Position numbers and translations under genes: made by a program. Below, piece after piece: positions 41,811 through 50,007 of a DNA stretch of 64,000 bases. This DNA is from Streptomyces sp. NBC_00523 (GTDB lineage: Bacteria; Actinomycetota; Actinomycetes; Streptomycetales; Streptomycetaceae). Every line of letters begins with the position of its first letter. Position 1 is the stretch's first letter. Location of the stretch: positions 186,001 to 250,000 of the forward strand of contig NZ_CP107837.1 in the NCBI RefSeq assembly GCF_036346615.1, written 5' to 3'. The notes beneath the pieces were generated by a model that worked only from the letters and a program-made list of their open reading frames with translations, made no database searches and was not told where the DNA came from.

Positions 41811-42793
41811 CGTGTCCCTCCGCGCCATTCGAGGAGCATGGAGCCCCAGGTCATGCCTGCGCCGAAGCCGGCCAACAGGACCAGGTCGCCGTTCTCGATG
41901 CGGCCCTCGTCCAGCGCCTCGGCCAGCGCGATCGGGATGGACGCGGACGCCGTGTTCCCGTACTTGTGCAGGTTCGCGACCAGGGCCTCGGGCCGCAGCC
42001 CGGTGTGGCTGAGAATCGAGTTGATGATGCGGATGTTGGCCTGGTGCGGGATGACGTGGCGGACGTCGGCCGCCTCGACCTTGGCGTTCTTCAGCGTCTC
42101 CCGGACCGTACGGACCGTGTACCGCACGGCGTTCAGATAGATCTCGTTCCCGTTGATCTGCGCGTAGTGCAGACCCTGGCGCACCGTTTCCTCGGTGGTC
42201 GGCATACGGCTGCCGCCCGCGAGGACCTTGAGGCTGCCGGTGCAGCTGCCGTCCGCGCCCAGGTTCCAGGCCAGGACGTTGCTGTCGGCCGCGGGGACGA
42301 GCACGACGGCTCCCGCGCCGTCCCCGACCAGGATCGACAGGTCCCGGTCGGCGGGGTTCGCGGTCAGCGTGTGGGTGTCGGAGCCGATGAGCAGGATCGG
42401 CCGCGGGTCGATCGCGATGAGGGCCATCGCGGAGACGAGCCCGTAGACGAAGCCCGCGCACTCGGAGTTGACGTCGTGCGCGCTGCCGGCGATGCCCAGT
42501 TCGTGGTGGACGAACGCGGACGTCGCCGGCGAGGGCTGCTCGGGCGTGGCGGTGGCGACGATCAGATGAGCGATGTCGCCGCCGCTCAGGCCCGCTTTGG
42601 CGAGGGCGCGCCGGCCGGCCTCGACGGCCAGCGAGGCAGTCGTCTGGCCGGGCCCGACGGCGCGCCGTTCACTGATCCCGCACCGGCTGGTGATCCAGTG
42701 CTCGTCCACGCCGAAGCGCTCGGCGAGCTCCGCACTGGTGACCACCTTTTCGGGGACGGATATGCCCCATCCGGTGATGTCGAAGCCGTTCAT
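41807..42793 (-). CDS. Beta-ketoacyl-ACP synthase III (FabH-like)
   Basis: 328 residues with the FabH triad: C near 113 in NSECAGFVYGL, His in IPHQANIRI and Asn in YGNTASASI. The N-terminus MNGFDITGWGISVPEKVVT is typical. It should prime the acyl chain by condensing an acyl-CoA or acyl-ACP starter with malonyl-ACP. The ACP gene is 10 bp upstream and the ketoreductase overlaps downstream. In prodiginine-type pathways such a KSIII makes the alkyl chain; here it may serve the acyl donor for the oxoamine synthase. Confidence 0.9.
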   Translation of the reverse strand: MNGFDITGWGISVPEKVVTSAELAERFGVDEHWITSRCGISERRAVGPGQTTASLAVEAGRRALAKAGLSGGDIAHLIVATATPEQPSPATSAFVHHELGIAGSAHDVNSECAGFVYGLVSAMALIAIDPRPILLIGSDTHTLTANPADRDLSILVGDGAGAVVLVPAADSNVLAWNLGADGSCTGSLKVLAGGSRMPTTEETVRQGLHYAQINGNEIYLNAVRYTVRTVRETLKNAKVEAADVRHVIPHQANIRIINSILSHTGLRPEALVANLHKYGNTASASIPIALAEALDEGRIENGDLVLLAGFGAGMTWGSMLLEWRGGTR

Positions 42794-42803
42794 GCGCGCC
42801 CGC

Positions 42804-43058
42804 TCAGGCCTGCGCCGGCACGAGTGCCAGGATGCGGTCGTAGACGTGGCGCAGCGTGGTGGTGTCGTCCAGGTCGGCGAAGAGCGACTCGTCGGCCGGG
42901 ATGTCCGGGTAGGTGTTCTGGAACCCGTACAGCCACTCCATGAGGTCCAGCGAGTCCACGTCCGGGATGTGCTGGAGCGGGTGGTCCGGGTCGACCTTCT
43001 GGGCGCCGGACACGGCCTCGAGCTGGCTCGCCAGTTCTTCGATGGTGGGCAGAGACAT
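42804..43058 (-). CDS. Acyl carrier protein
   Basis: 84 residues with the phosphopantetheine-binding Ser in IPDVDSLDLMEWL near residue 37 and a four-helix carrier layout. It starts operon C (ACP, KSIII, KR). A GGAAGGA site precedes the ATG at 43058. It is the likely fatty-acyl carrier for KSIII, KASII, KR and MaoC, while the carrier at 34.6 kb pairs with the adenylation enzyme. Confidence 0.9.
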   Translation of the reverse strand: MSLPTIEELASQLEAVSGAQKVDPDHPLQHIPDVDSLDLMEWLYGFQNTYPDIPADESLFADLDDTTTLRHVYDRILALVPAQA

Positions 43059-43117
43059 GGGGTGAGGTCCTTCCTCCGCAGGGCTTGGCCTTTTCGAGAC
43101 GCATGGAACCCGTACGC

Positions 43118-43171
43118 ACGCAACCGGCGCGCAACAGCCGGCGCCCCGGTCGTGTTGCACGTCTCTTGCGA
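43118..43171. promoter_or_regulatory. Back-to-back SARP-type repeats for operons C and D
   Basis: Minus strand: GTTGCGC (43135-43129) and GTTGCGT (43124-43118), 11 bp apart, pointing to the ACP operon. Plus strand: GTTGCAC (43154) and CTTGCGA (43165), 11 bp apart, pointing to the methyltransferase operon. The -10 hexamers 9 bp beyond are weak (TTCCAT and TTTCTT), unlike at the other two sites. Confidence 0.65.
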
Positions 43172-43251
43172 CGCGGGGGTTTTCTTCGTCTCGCGATGAC
43201 ATCGCAGGCACCACGCCATGAGCATGAGCCGGACGGGAGTTGAGGACGAAG

Positions 43252-44130
43252 ATGACCACGGTCGCAAACCAGTCGGTCCCCGAGGTCGACGCGATCAGGC
43301 ACCACTACGAGGTGAGCAACGACTTCTACCGCCTCCTGCTGGGCCCGACGATGATGTACTCCGGCGGTTACTGGGAGGAGGGCGAGGGTCTCACCGAGGC
43401 CCTCGACGAGGCCCAGGAGCGCAAGCTGGACAAGTTCGTCGAGCTGGCCGGAGCGGCGAACGCCCGCCGCGTCCTGGACGTGGGCTGCGGGTGGGGCACC
43501 ATGCTCAACCGCGTCACCACGGTGCACGGCGTCGAGCAGGCGGTCGGGCTGACGCTCAGCCGCACGCAGGAGCAGTTCATCGCCGGCCTGGACAACCCGC
43601 GGATCACCACGCGGGTGGAGTCCTGGGAGGACCACACCACCGACGACCCGTACGACGCGGCGTTCTGCATCAACGCCCTGGAGCACTTCGTCTCCTCGAC
43701 GCTGCCGCCGCGCGAGCGCACCAAGAAGTACCGGGTGTTCTTCCAGAAGGTCGGCGCCACCCTGAAGCCGGGCGCCCGCTTCGTGCTGCACACCATGACG
43801 GCCGAGGCGCTGCCCATGAACCGGCAGCTGCTCGACGACCTGAAGTTCCTGCAGCGCTCGGAGTTCGAGAACTGCCACATCCCGCACCTGCACGAGCTGA
43901 CGCAGGCCGCCGAGGGCCTGTTCGACGTGGTCGAGGTCGTCAACGAGCGCGAGTCGTTCGCGGTGGCCTGCCGCGCCTGGCTGAAGCTGCTCGCCGAGCG
44001 CCGTGACGAGGCCGTCGCCATGGAGGGCGAGGAGGTCGTGGCCCGCTTCGAGCGCTACCTCGACATCTTCGCGTACACGCTCGAGGACAAGTTCTTCAAC
44101 AACTTCCGCGTCACCATCGCGCGCCGCTAG
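43252..44130 (+). CDS. CFA synthase-like SAM-dependent methyltransferase
   Basis: 292 residues with the cyclopropane-fatty-acid-synthase fold: HHYEVSNDFYRLLLGPTMMY near 20, SAM motif VLDVGCGWGTML near 80, and EHFVSSTLPPRERTKKYRVF (part). The Cys that binds bicarbonate in true CFA/mycolate cyclopropane synthases (YSCAYW) is Gly here (MMYSGGYW), which argues for simple methyl transfer to C, N or O rather than cyclopropanation. The ATG at 43252 follows GAGGA; the upstream start at 43240 would place it in the Shine-Dalgarno site. It begins operon D. Confidence 0.85.
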   Translation: MTTVANQSVPEVDAIRHHYEVSNDFYRLLLGPTMMYSGGYWEEGEGLTEALDEAQERKLDKFVELAGAANARRVLDVGCGWGTMLNRVTTVHGVEQAVGLTLSRTQEQFIAGLDNPRITTRVESWEDHTTDDPYDAAFCINALEHFVSSTLPPRERTKKYRVFFQKVGATLKPGARFVLHTMTAEALPMNRQLLDDLKFLQRSEFENCHIPHLHELTQAAEGLFDVVEVVNERESFAVACRAWLKLLAERRDEAVAMEGEEVVARFERYLDIFAYTLEDKFFNNFRVTIARR

Positions 44131-44139
44131 GAGGCTGAC

Positions 44140-45696
44140 GTGACGAGCACTCTAGAGCCGCCGCGCAGCGACGAGGACAGCCGCCCGGCCGGCGGCGGCG
44201 GACCGCAGCGGCATCTGCGCGTCGCCGTCATCGGCAGCGGGTTCTCCGGCCTCGGCATGGCGATCCGGCTGCTGCAGAAGGGCGTGGACGACTTCCTCGT
44301 CTTCGAACGCGCCGACGAGGTGGGCGGCACCTGGCGGGACAACTCCTACCCGGGTGCTGCCTGCGACGTGATGTCCCACCTGTACTCGTTCTCGTTCGCG
44401 CAGAACCCGGAGTGGAAGTCCACATTCGGCAAGCGCGACGAGCTGTACGCGTACCTGCGGGACACCGCCGACCGGTTCGGGGTGCGTCCGCACATCCGCT
44501 TCGGCCACGAACTGCTCGGGGCCCGCTGGGACGAGACGACCCGCCGCTGGCACATCGAGACCTCGCAGGGCGACTACACCGCGCAGGTCCTGGTGAGCGG
44601 CACCGGCTATCTCAGCGAGGCGGCGGTCCCCGACATCCCGGGCCTCTCCGACTTCGAGGGCGCCGTCTTCCACTCCTCCCGCTGGCGGCACGACCACGAC
44701 CTGAGCGGGCGCAACGTCGCCGTGATCGGCACCGGCGCCTCCGCCATCCAGTTCGTGCCGAAGATCCAGCCCGAGGTGGGGCGGCTCGACCTCTACCAGC
44801 GGACCCCGCCGTGGATCGGCCCGAAGAACGACAAGGAGACGAGCCCGCTCCAGTCCAAGCTGCTGCGCGGGGTCCCCGGCTACCAGAACTTCCGGCGGAA
44901 CTTCAACATGTGGGGCCGGGAGATCCTGGCCTTCGTGATGAAGCGGCCCAAGGTCGCCGGGAAGATGCAGAAGATGGCCAGCGACCACCTGAAGAAGTCG
45001 GTCGCCGACGAGAAGCTGCGCGCGAAGCTCACCCCGGACTACGTGATGGCGTGCAAGCGCCTGCTGTTCTCCAACACGTGGTACCCGGCGATCCAGCAGC
45101 CCAACGTGGACTTGGTCACCGACGGCATCGCCAAGGTCACCGCCCACTCGATCGTGACCGCCGACGGGGCCGAGCGGGAGATCGACACGATCATCCTGGG
45201 CACCGGCTTCAAGGCCACGGACCGCCCGGTCGCCGGGCGGATCACCGGCCGCGAGGGCAGGTCGCTGCGCGAGGTGTGGCAGGAGGACGGCATGGCCGCG
45301 CACCGCGGCACCACCGTCGCCGGCTTCCCGAACCTGTTCCTGCTGCTCGGCCCGAACACCACCCTGGGGCACTCCTCGCAGGTCGTGATGATCGAGGCGC
45401 AGATCGGCTACGTGCTGGACGCGCTGAAGGTCATGGACCAGAAGGGCCTGGCCTCGGTGGAGGTTCGAAAGACGGTCCAGGACGACTGGAACGAGCGGCT
45501 GCAGGCCCGCCTCGATGGCACCGTGTGGAACGCAGGCAACTGCAAGAGCTGGTACCTCGACGCACACGGGCGCAACCCGTCGATCTGGCCGACGTACACC
45601 TGGCGCTTCCGCCGCCAGACCAAGCGCTTCACCCCTTCCGAGTACCAGCTCGCCACCCTCGCGGGCGCCGGCCTGCCGGCCCTGAACCACACGTAA
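44140..45696 (+). CDS. Baeyer-Villiger-type flavin monooxygenase
   Basis: 518 residues with two Rossmann motifs, VAVIGSGFSGLGMA near 30 and VAVIGTGASAIQF near 195, and between them the BVMO fingerprint FEGAVFHSSRW (F172, G174, H178, W182). Size, order and the NADP domain fit class B flavin monooxygenases that insert oxygen next to ketones or oxidise heteroatoms. The GTG start is preceded by GGAGG, 9 bp after the methyltransferase stop. It could act on a ketone made by the oxoamine synthase branch; that is inference. Confidence 0.9.
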   Translation: MTSTLEPPRSDEDSRPAGGGGPQRHLRVAVIGSGFSGLGMAIRLLQKGVDDFLVFERADEVGGTWRDNSYPGAACDVMSHLYSFSFAQNPEWKSTFGKRDELYAYLRDTADRFGVRPHIRFGHELLGARWDETTRRWHIETSQGDYTAQVLVSGTGYLSEAAVPDIPGLSDFEGAVFHSSRWRHDHDLSGRNVAVIGTGASAIQFVPKIQPEVGRLDLYQRTPPWIGPKNDKETSPLQSKLLRGVPGYQNFRRNFNMWGREILAFVMKRPKVAGKMQKMASDHLKKSVADEKLRAKLTPDYVMACKRLLFSNTWYPAIQQPNVDLVTDGIAKVTAHSIVTADGAEREIDTIILGTGFKATDRPVAGRITGREGRSLREVWQEDGMAAHRGTTVAGFPNLFLLLGPNTTLGHSSQVVMIEAQIGYVLDALKVMDQKGLASVEVRKTVQDDWNERLQARLDGTVWNAGNCKSWYLDAHGRNPSIWPTYTWRFRRQTKRFTPSEYQLATLAGAGLPALNHT

Positions 45697-45715
45697 TGGA
45701 CGGGAGACAGACCGA

Positions 45716-47209
45716 ATGAGAAGCAGCAGCACCCCCATCACGCGGCGCAGCATCCTCGGGGGCATGGCGGCCGCCACGGTCATCGGCTGGAGCACTTCGC
45801 ACCAGGCGTGGGCACGTGAGTCGGACTCCTTCGCCCATACCGCGGCGAGCCTGCCGGCGCTCGACGGCACGCTGGAGACCTCGGCGGGTGTCAAGTCCAC
45901 GTTCAACCACGACTTCGGCCACATGGTGACCGGCGCGTGCTGGGCGGTGCTGCGTCCCGGCTCGGTGCAAGACATCGTCAAGATGGTCAACTACGCCCGG
46001 GCCAACGGGCTGAAGATCGCGATGAACGGCCGCGGCGGGCAGAACGGCGACGAGGAGTCGCACTCCTGCTACGGGCAGGCGCAGGTCCCCCAGGGCGGCA
46101 TCGCGATCGACGCGCGCGGTCTGACGAAGATCGTCCGCATCGGCTCCTCGTCCGCCGTGGTGGAGACCGGCGTCACGTGGGCGCAGCTCACCGACGCCGC
46201 CCTCGCCCGGGGCCTGACCCCGCCGGCGCTCACCGACTACCTGCACCTGTCGATAGGCGGCACGCTCAGCGTCGGCGGCATCGGCTCCACCGTGGCGCGT
46301 TACGGGCTGCAGATCGACACCGTGAAGTCGATCGACATCGTCACCGGCAACGGTGACCTGATCACGGCCAGCCCCAGCTGCCACGCCGATCTGTTCAACA
46401 CGGCGCTCGGCGGCGGCGGCCAGGTCGGCATCATCGTGCGGGCCGAGGTCGCCCTGATCCCGGCACCGCCGAAGATGACCGTCTTCACCCTCTACTACAA
46501 CGACGTGTCCGCGTTCCTCGCCGACTCCGAGAAGCTCATGGCCGAGAAGCGGTTCGAGGGCCAGGTCGGCGAGATCGCCCGCACCCCGGACGACTCCGGC
46601 TGGTGGTACAAGCTGGAGGGCCAGGCGTACTGGAAGGGCAGCACCGCGCCCAACCGCACCGCGCTGCTCACCGGTCTGCACGATGTGCGGGCGTCCGCGA
46701 CGATCGAGGACCTGCCGTTCCGCGAGGCCGTGTTCCGTACCGACGGCGACGAGGCGTGGCTCAAGGAGAACGACTTCTGGGGTCAGCCCAAGCCGTGGCT
46801 GAGCCTGTTCGTCCCGGCCTCGAAGGCGAAGGCGATGGCGGACCTGCTGACCGCCGAGCTGAACAGCGACGACCTGGGCGCGGGCTTCCTGCTCTACTAC
46901 CCGTACCCGACGTCGAAGCTGACCCGCCCGCTGTCGGTGCAGCCCTCCGAGCCGACCGCGTACCTGTGCGACGTGCTCCGCTTCCCGGCCCCGGGCGCGG
47001 ACATCGCGCGGATGCTGGACCAGAACCGCCGCCTGTACGACAAGGCGGTCGCGCTGGGCGCCAAGCGGTATCTGGTGGGCGCGATCCCGAACATGACCTC
47101 GGCGGACTGGCGGGCCCACTTCGGCATCCGCTGGAAGGTCCTCGTCGCGGCGAAGCGGCGTTACGACCCGGCGGGCATCCTCACCCCCGGTCAGGGCTTC
47201 TTCGGCTGA
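45716..47209 (+). CDS. Tat-exported FAD-binding (VAO-type) oxidoreductase
   Basis: 497 residues. The N-terminus ITRRSILGGMAAATVIGW is a twin-arginine signal, so folding with FAD and export are expected. The FAD-binding type 4 domain spans about 60-250 (MNGRGGQNGDEESHSCYGQA, part; SIGGTLSVGGIGSTVARYG, part), followed by a cytokinin-dehydrogenase/BBE-like cap. The His-Ser/Cys region at HSCYG could carry a covalent flavin link. An exported oxidase inside a biosynthetic operon suggests a late tailoring step outside the membrane. Confidence 0.85.
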   Translation: MRSSSTPITRRSILGGMAAATVIGWSTSHQAWARESDSFAHTAASLPALDGTLETSAGVKSTFNHDFGHMVTGACWAVLRPGSVQDIVKMVNYARANGLKIAMNGRGGQNGDEESHSCYGQAQVPQGGIAIDARGLTKIVRIGSSSAVVETGVTWAQLTDAALARGLTPPALTDYLHLSIGGTLSVGGIGSTVARYGLQIDTVKSIDIVTGNGDLITASPSCHADLFNTALGGGGQVGIIVRAEVALIPAPPKMTVFTLYYNDVSAFLADSEKLMAEKRFEGQVGEIARTPDDSGWWYKLEGQAYWKGSTAPNRTALLTGLHDVRASATIEDLPFREAVFRTDGDEAWLKENDFWGQPKPWLSLFVPASKAKAMADLLTAELNSDDLGAGFLLYYPYPTSKLTRPLSVQPSEPTAYLCDVLRFPAPGADIARMLDQNRRLYDKAVALGAKRYLVGAIPNMTSADWRAHFGIRWKVLVAAKRRYDPAGILTPGQGFFG

Positions 47210-47280
47210 TCCGGGACGCCCCGGGCCCCGGCCGGCGAGACCCAGACCGCCACCCGGAACACCCCGACAGGAGAATCGGC

Positions 47281-47811
47281 ATGACAGTTTACGACTTGAT
47301 CGACGAGGCGATCGTGGACGCGCCGCCGGAAGCGGTGTGGGCGGCGCTGATCGCCGAGTTCCGCGGCGCCGGCCGCTGGTGGGTGCCGGCCAACACCTTC
47401 GCCACCGTGTCCGGTTCGCCGGACGAGGTGGGCGCCGAGGTCGCGGTCACGGTGCACACCAAGGGCGTCGACAAGGGCGGCCCGAAGCTGCGGTTCACCG
47501 CGCGCACCCGGGCCGTCGAGCCCCAGCGGCTGCTGTCGGTCGACTACGTGTCCGGGGTGTTCCGGGGCACCAGCGACTTCTACGTCGAACCGCTCGACGG
47601 GGGCCGCACCAAGGTCGGCATGCACTTCGTTGGCCGGCCGAACGGCTTCCTGAAGCTCCTCGCGAAGGTCGCCGACATCGGCGCGGAACACTCCACCGCC
47701 ACCAGCGAGGCGTTCGTCCGGCTCGGCGAGATCCTCGCGGCGGAGAGCGCTCCGGCCGCACGGTCCGGTGAGGCGGCACAGGCCCGGAAGCTGGAGGGCA
47801 GTACCCGATGA
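47281..47811 (+). CDS. SRPBCC (polyketide cyclase/START-like) family protein
   Basis: 176 residues with a SRPBCC helix-grip fold: IVDAPPEAVWAALIAEFRGA (part), VDYVSGVFRGTSDFYVEPLD (part) and an amphipathic C-terminal helix followed by a variable tail. The fold binds hydrophobic ligands, and some members are cyclases or dehydratases in biosynthesis. The ATG follows an AGGAG site. The stop overlaps the hydrolase start. A role in cyclisation or in handling a lipophilic intermediate is inferred from context. Confidence 0.8.
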   Translation: MTVYDLIDEAIVDAPPEAVWAALIAEFRGAGRWWVPANTFATVSGSPDEVGAEVAVTVHTKGVDKGGPKLRFTARTRAVEPQRLLSVDYVSGVFRGTSDFYVEPLDGGRTKVGMHFVGRPNGFLKLLAKVADIGAEHSTATSEAFVRLGEILAAESAPAARSGEAAQARKLEGSTR

Positions 47812-48656
47812 CGACGGTGGCCGCCGCACCGGCGACCGAGACGCAGGTGCGCACCGACGACGGGGCCCGCCTGGCGGTGTCCGTCCTGCCGCCGCTCACG
47901 CCCCCGACCGGCGTGACCGTGGTGCTGGTCCACGGCTGGGGCGCGTCGCGCCGGGTGTGGAGCACGGTGGCCGACCGGCTGATCCGCCTCGGGCACCGCG
48001 TCGTCTCCTACGACCTCCGGGGCCACGGCGCCTCCTCGCAGGGCGCCGAGCCCTTCGGGATCGCCCGGCTCGGGGCGGACCTGGGCGCGGTCCTGGCGCA
48101 CGTGGAGGCGCCGGACGCGGTCGTCGTCGGGCACTCCGGGGGCGGGTTCGCCGCCCTGTCGTACGCCGCGTCGGAGGACCGGAACGCCGCCGCGCTGAGC
48201 GGCCTGGTGCTGCTGGCCACGGCGGCGCACGACCAGGAGACCCCGGACAGCGAGGTCCGCATGATGGGCAGCGCGCTGTTCCAACGGGCGGTCTCGCGGC
48301 CGGCCCTGGGCCGCAAGCTCCTCGGGCAGAACATGCTCGGCCCGAAGGCGGACCGGCGGCTGAGCGAGGTGAACCGCCAGATGTTCGCCGCGGCCGGGCC
48401 CGCGGTGCGCGCGGAGGCGTTCCGCTCCTCGCGGGGCATGGACCTGCGCGAGGCCCTGGTGTCGGTGACCGTGCCGGCGGTGGTCCTCGCGGGCACCGCC
48501 GACAAGGTGATCGCGCCGAAGCTCGGCCGGGTCGTCGCGGAGGCGCTGCCCCGGGCACGCTTCGAGGAGGTGCCGGACGCGGGGCACATGCTGCCCCTGG
48601 AGGCGCCGCAGACGGTGGTGGGCGCGGTCAGCGAGCTGACGCGCGATCACGGATAG
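47808..48656 (+). CDS. Alpha/beta fold hydrolase
   Basis: 282 residues: VVLVHGWGASRRVW at the oxyanion site, DLRGHGASSQG, nucleophile elbow VVGHSGGGFAAL near residue 107, and the C-terminal PDAGHMLPLEAP His. It is the fifth gene of operon D and overlaps the SRPBCC gene. In context it could hydrolyse an ester produced by the Baeyer-Villiger enzyme, a known pairing in other pathways, or release a carrier-bound product. Confidence 0.85.
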   Translation: MTTVAAAPATETQVRTDDGARLAVSVLPPLTPPTGVTVVLVHGWGASRRVWSTVADRLIRLGHRVVSYDLRGHGASSQGAEPFGIARLGADLGAVLAHVEAPDAVVVGHSGGGFAALSYAASEDRNAAALSGLVLLATAAHDQETPDSEVRMMGSALFQRAVSRPALGRKLLGQNMLGPKADRRLSEVNRQMFAAAGPAVRAEAFRSSRGMDLREALVSVTVPAVVLAGTADKVIAPKLGRVVAEALPRARFEEVPDAGHMLPLEAPQTVVGAVSELTRDHG

Positions 48657-48668
48657 CGCGGCGCACGC

Positions 48669-48709
48669 GGAAGGGCGGCCGGTCCCGGGCGGGGGCCGGC
48701 CGCCCTTCC
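48669..48709. terminator. Bidirectional terminator ending operon D
   Basis: A perfect 14-bp stem with arm GGAAGGGCGGCCGG (48669-48682; 48696-48709) and a 13-nt loop lies between the convergent hydrolase and DUF1772 genes. Confidence 0.8.
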
Positions 48710-48724
48710 GCGTATGCGTAGGGA

Positions 48725-49258
48725 TCAGCCGCGGGCCCGCAGCGTGAGCGCCCGCCCCAGGCAGGCGAGCGCCGCCGTGCAGGCCAGGGTGCGGGCGGCG
48801 TTGGCCGGGGTCCAGGTGCCGCGGAAGCGGTCGCGGATCAGGGCGATCTCGGGGCCCGACGCCTCCGCGGTCAGCTGGGCGAGCCGGCGGTTGAGGGGGA
48901 TGTTGACCTTCATCGTGACGGCGACGGCCGCCGAGTAGAGGGCGAGGGCGGCCCAGGTCCAGCGGGCGGCGCGGGTGTGGCCGAGGCGGCGCAGGGAGAC
49001 GCCGGAGACCCCGGTGGCCAGGAACGCGCCGAAGAAGACGAGCCCGAAGAACCCGTTCTCGATGGCGTCGTTGATGTGGCCCATGGCGCTTGCGAAGGCC
49101 GCGTCGTCGGTGCGGTCGAGCCCGGGCATGACGGACACGTCGAACGCGAAGTACAGCCCCGCGCTCAGCCCCATCGCGATGGTGGCCGCGTACAGCGAGG
49201 CTTCGGTGCGTCCGCCCGGCCGGGCCGGGAGGGAGGTGGTCGGCGCGGTGGCGGTCAT
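48725..49258 (-). CDS. DUF1772 (anthrone oxygenase-like) membrane protein
   Basis: 177 residues, four hydrophobic segments, with SAGLYFAFDVSVMPGLDRTD (part), MGHINDAIENG, VNIPLNRRLAQLT and TWTPANAARTLA. It is closest in the window to the copy at 24.4 kb. The ATG overlaps the stop of the hemerythrin gene (ATGA), making a two-gene operon. The family includes anthrone oxygenases, so a role in oxidation is possible, but membership in the adjacent cluster is not shown: no SARP repeat precedes it. Confidence 0.8.
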   Translation of the reverse strand: MTATAPTTSLPARPGGRTEASLYAATIAMGLSAGLYFAFDVSVMPGLDRTDDAAFASAMGHINDAIENGFFGLVFFGAFLATGVSGVSLRRLGHTRAARWTWAALALYSAAVAVTMKVNIPLNRRLAQLTAEASGPEIALIRDRFRGTWTPANAARTLACTAALACLGRALTLRARG

Positions 49259-49923
49259 GGCTTCTCCTCGGCGGTGCGCAGTACGGGGGCGAGCAGGCGT
49301 TCGTAGCGGCGGCGCAGCACCGTCCGGCCGAGCAGCCGTACCGGTGGCGGGATGGTGGCGGCGACGTGGGCCGCGGAGGCCGGGTCCGCCCCGTCGAACA
49401 TCCAGGGCTGGAGGCGGGCGAGCACGCCGGGCGGCGCGGTCCGCAGCAACCGCCGTTCCACGGACGCGTAGCGCGAGGCGCCGAGCGCGGTGAAGGCGGG
49501 GAAGGCGATGCGCTCCTCGGCGGCGAGGTGGTCGCGCAGGACGGCGGCGAAGGCGTCGGCCGCGGGGCGCAGCGCCCCGGGGTCGGCGCCCGGGCGGAGC
49601 GCGGCGCCGACGGCGTCCATCGCCGCGTCGAGGCGTTGGTGGTCGCCGTCGATGGCGTCGGCCGCCTGCGCGAAGCCGGGGACGGCGCTCCGGAGTTCGG
49701 GCCAGAGGACGGCGTCCTCGCTGTGGTGGTGCCAGTCGATCACCTCGCGCAGGCTGTGCCACCAGGTGACCGTTCCGCCGGTGCGGGCGCCGGGCCCGGA
49801 GCGTGCGACGGCCACGAGGCGGGCGGCGTCACGGCGCATCGCGATGTGCATCAGCGCGAATCCGTGGAAGTGCCCGGGCAGCGACGGGAGGTGTTCGCTC
49901 GTCATCGGTTCGGTACCGGTCAT
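49255..49923 (-). CDS. Hemerythrin domain-containing protein
   Basis: 222 residues with a four-helix hemerythrin-like domain: His residues in FHGFALMHIAMRRD, DWHHHSEDAVLWPEL, DGDHQRLDAAM and LRDHLAAEERIAFPAF form the expected di-iron ligand set. Such proteins bind O2 or sense oxidative/nitrosative stress. The ATG follows GAGGAGG. It is coupled to the DUF1772 gene. The C-terminal 80 residues are an Arg-rich extension. Confidence 0.85.
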   Translation of the reverse strand: MTGTEPMTSEHLPSLPGHFHGFALMHIAMRRDAARLVAVARSGPGARTGGTVTWWHSLREVIDWHHHSEDAVLWPELRSAVPGFAQAADAIDGDHQRLDAAMDAVGAALRPGADPGALRPAADAFAAVLRDHLAAEERIAFPAFTALGASRYASVERRLLRTAPPGVLARLQPWMFDGADPASAAHVAATIPPPVRLLGRTVLRRRYERLLAPVLRTAEEKP

Positions 49924-49955
49924 GGTGCCTCCTCACACGAGGGGGTACGGGGACA

Positions 49956-49990
49956 GGGACGGGCGGCCGCGGTGTGCGGCCGCCCGTCCC
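49956..49990 (-). terminator. Intrinsic terminator after the NmrA-like gene
   Basis: A perfect 15-bp stem with arm GGGACGGGCGGCCGC (49956-49970; 49976-49990) and a 5-nt loop follows the NmrA-like gene by 17 bp. Confidence 0.8.
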
Positions 49991-50007
49991 ACGGGTCCCG
50001 GTGTCGG

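Noticed and set aside
26898..43058. A prodiginine (red-type) cluster
   Set aside because: KS, oxoamine synthase, KSIII, ACP, adenylation and ACAD-like genes recall it, but no RedH, RedL or RedN-type fused proteins are seen, and the trp-like and EctC-like genes do not fit.
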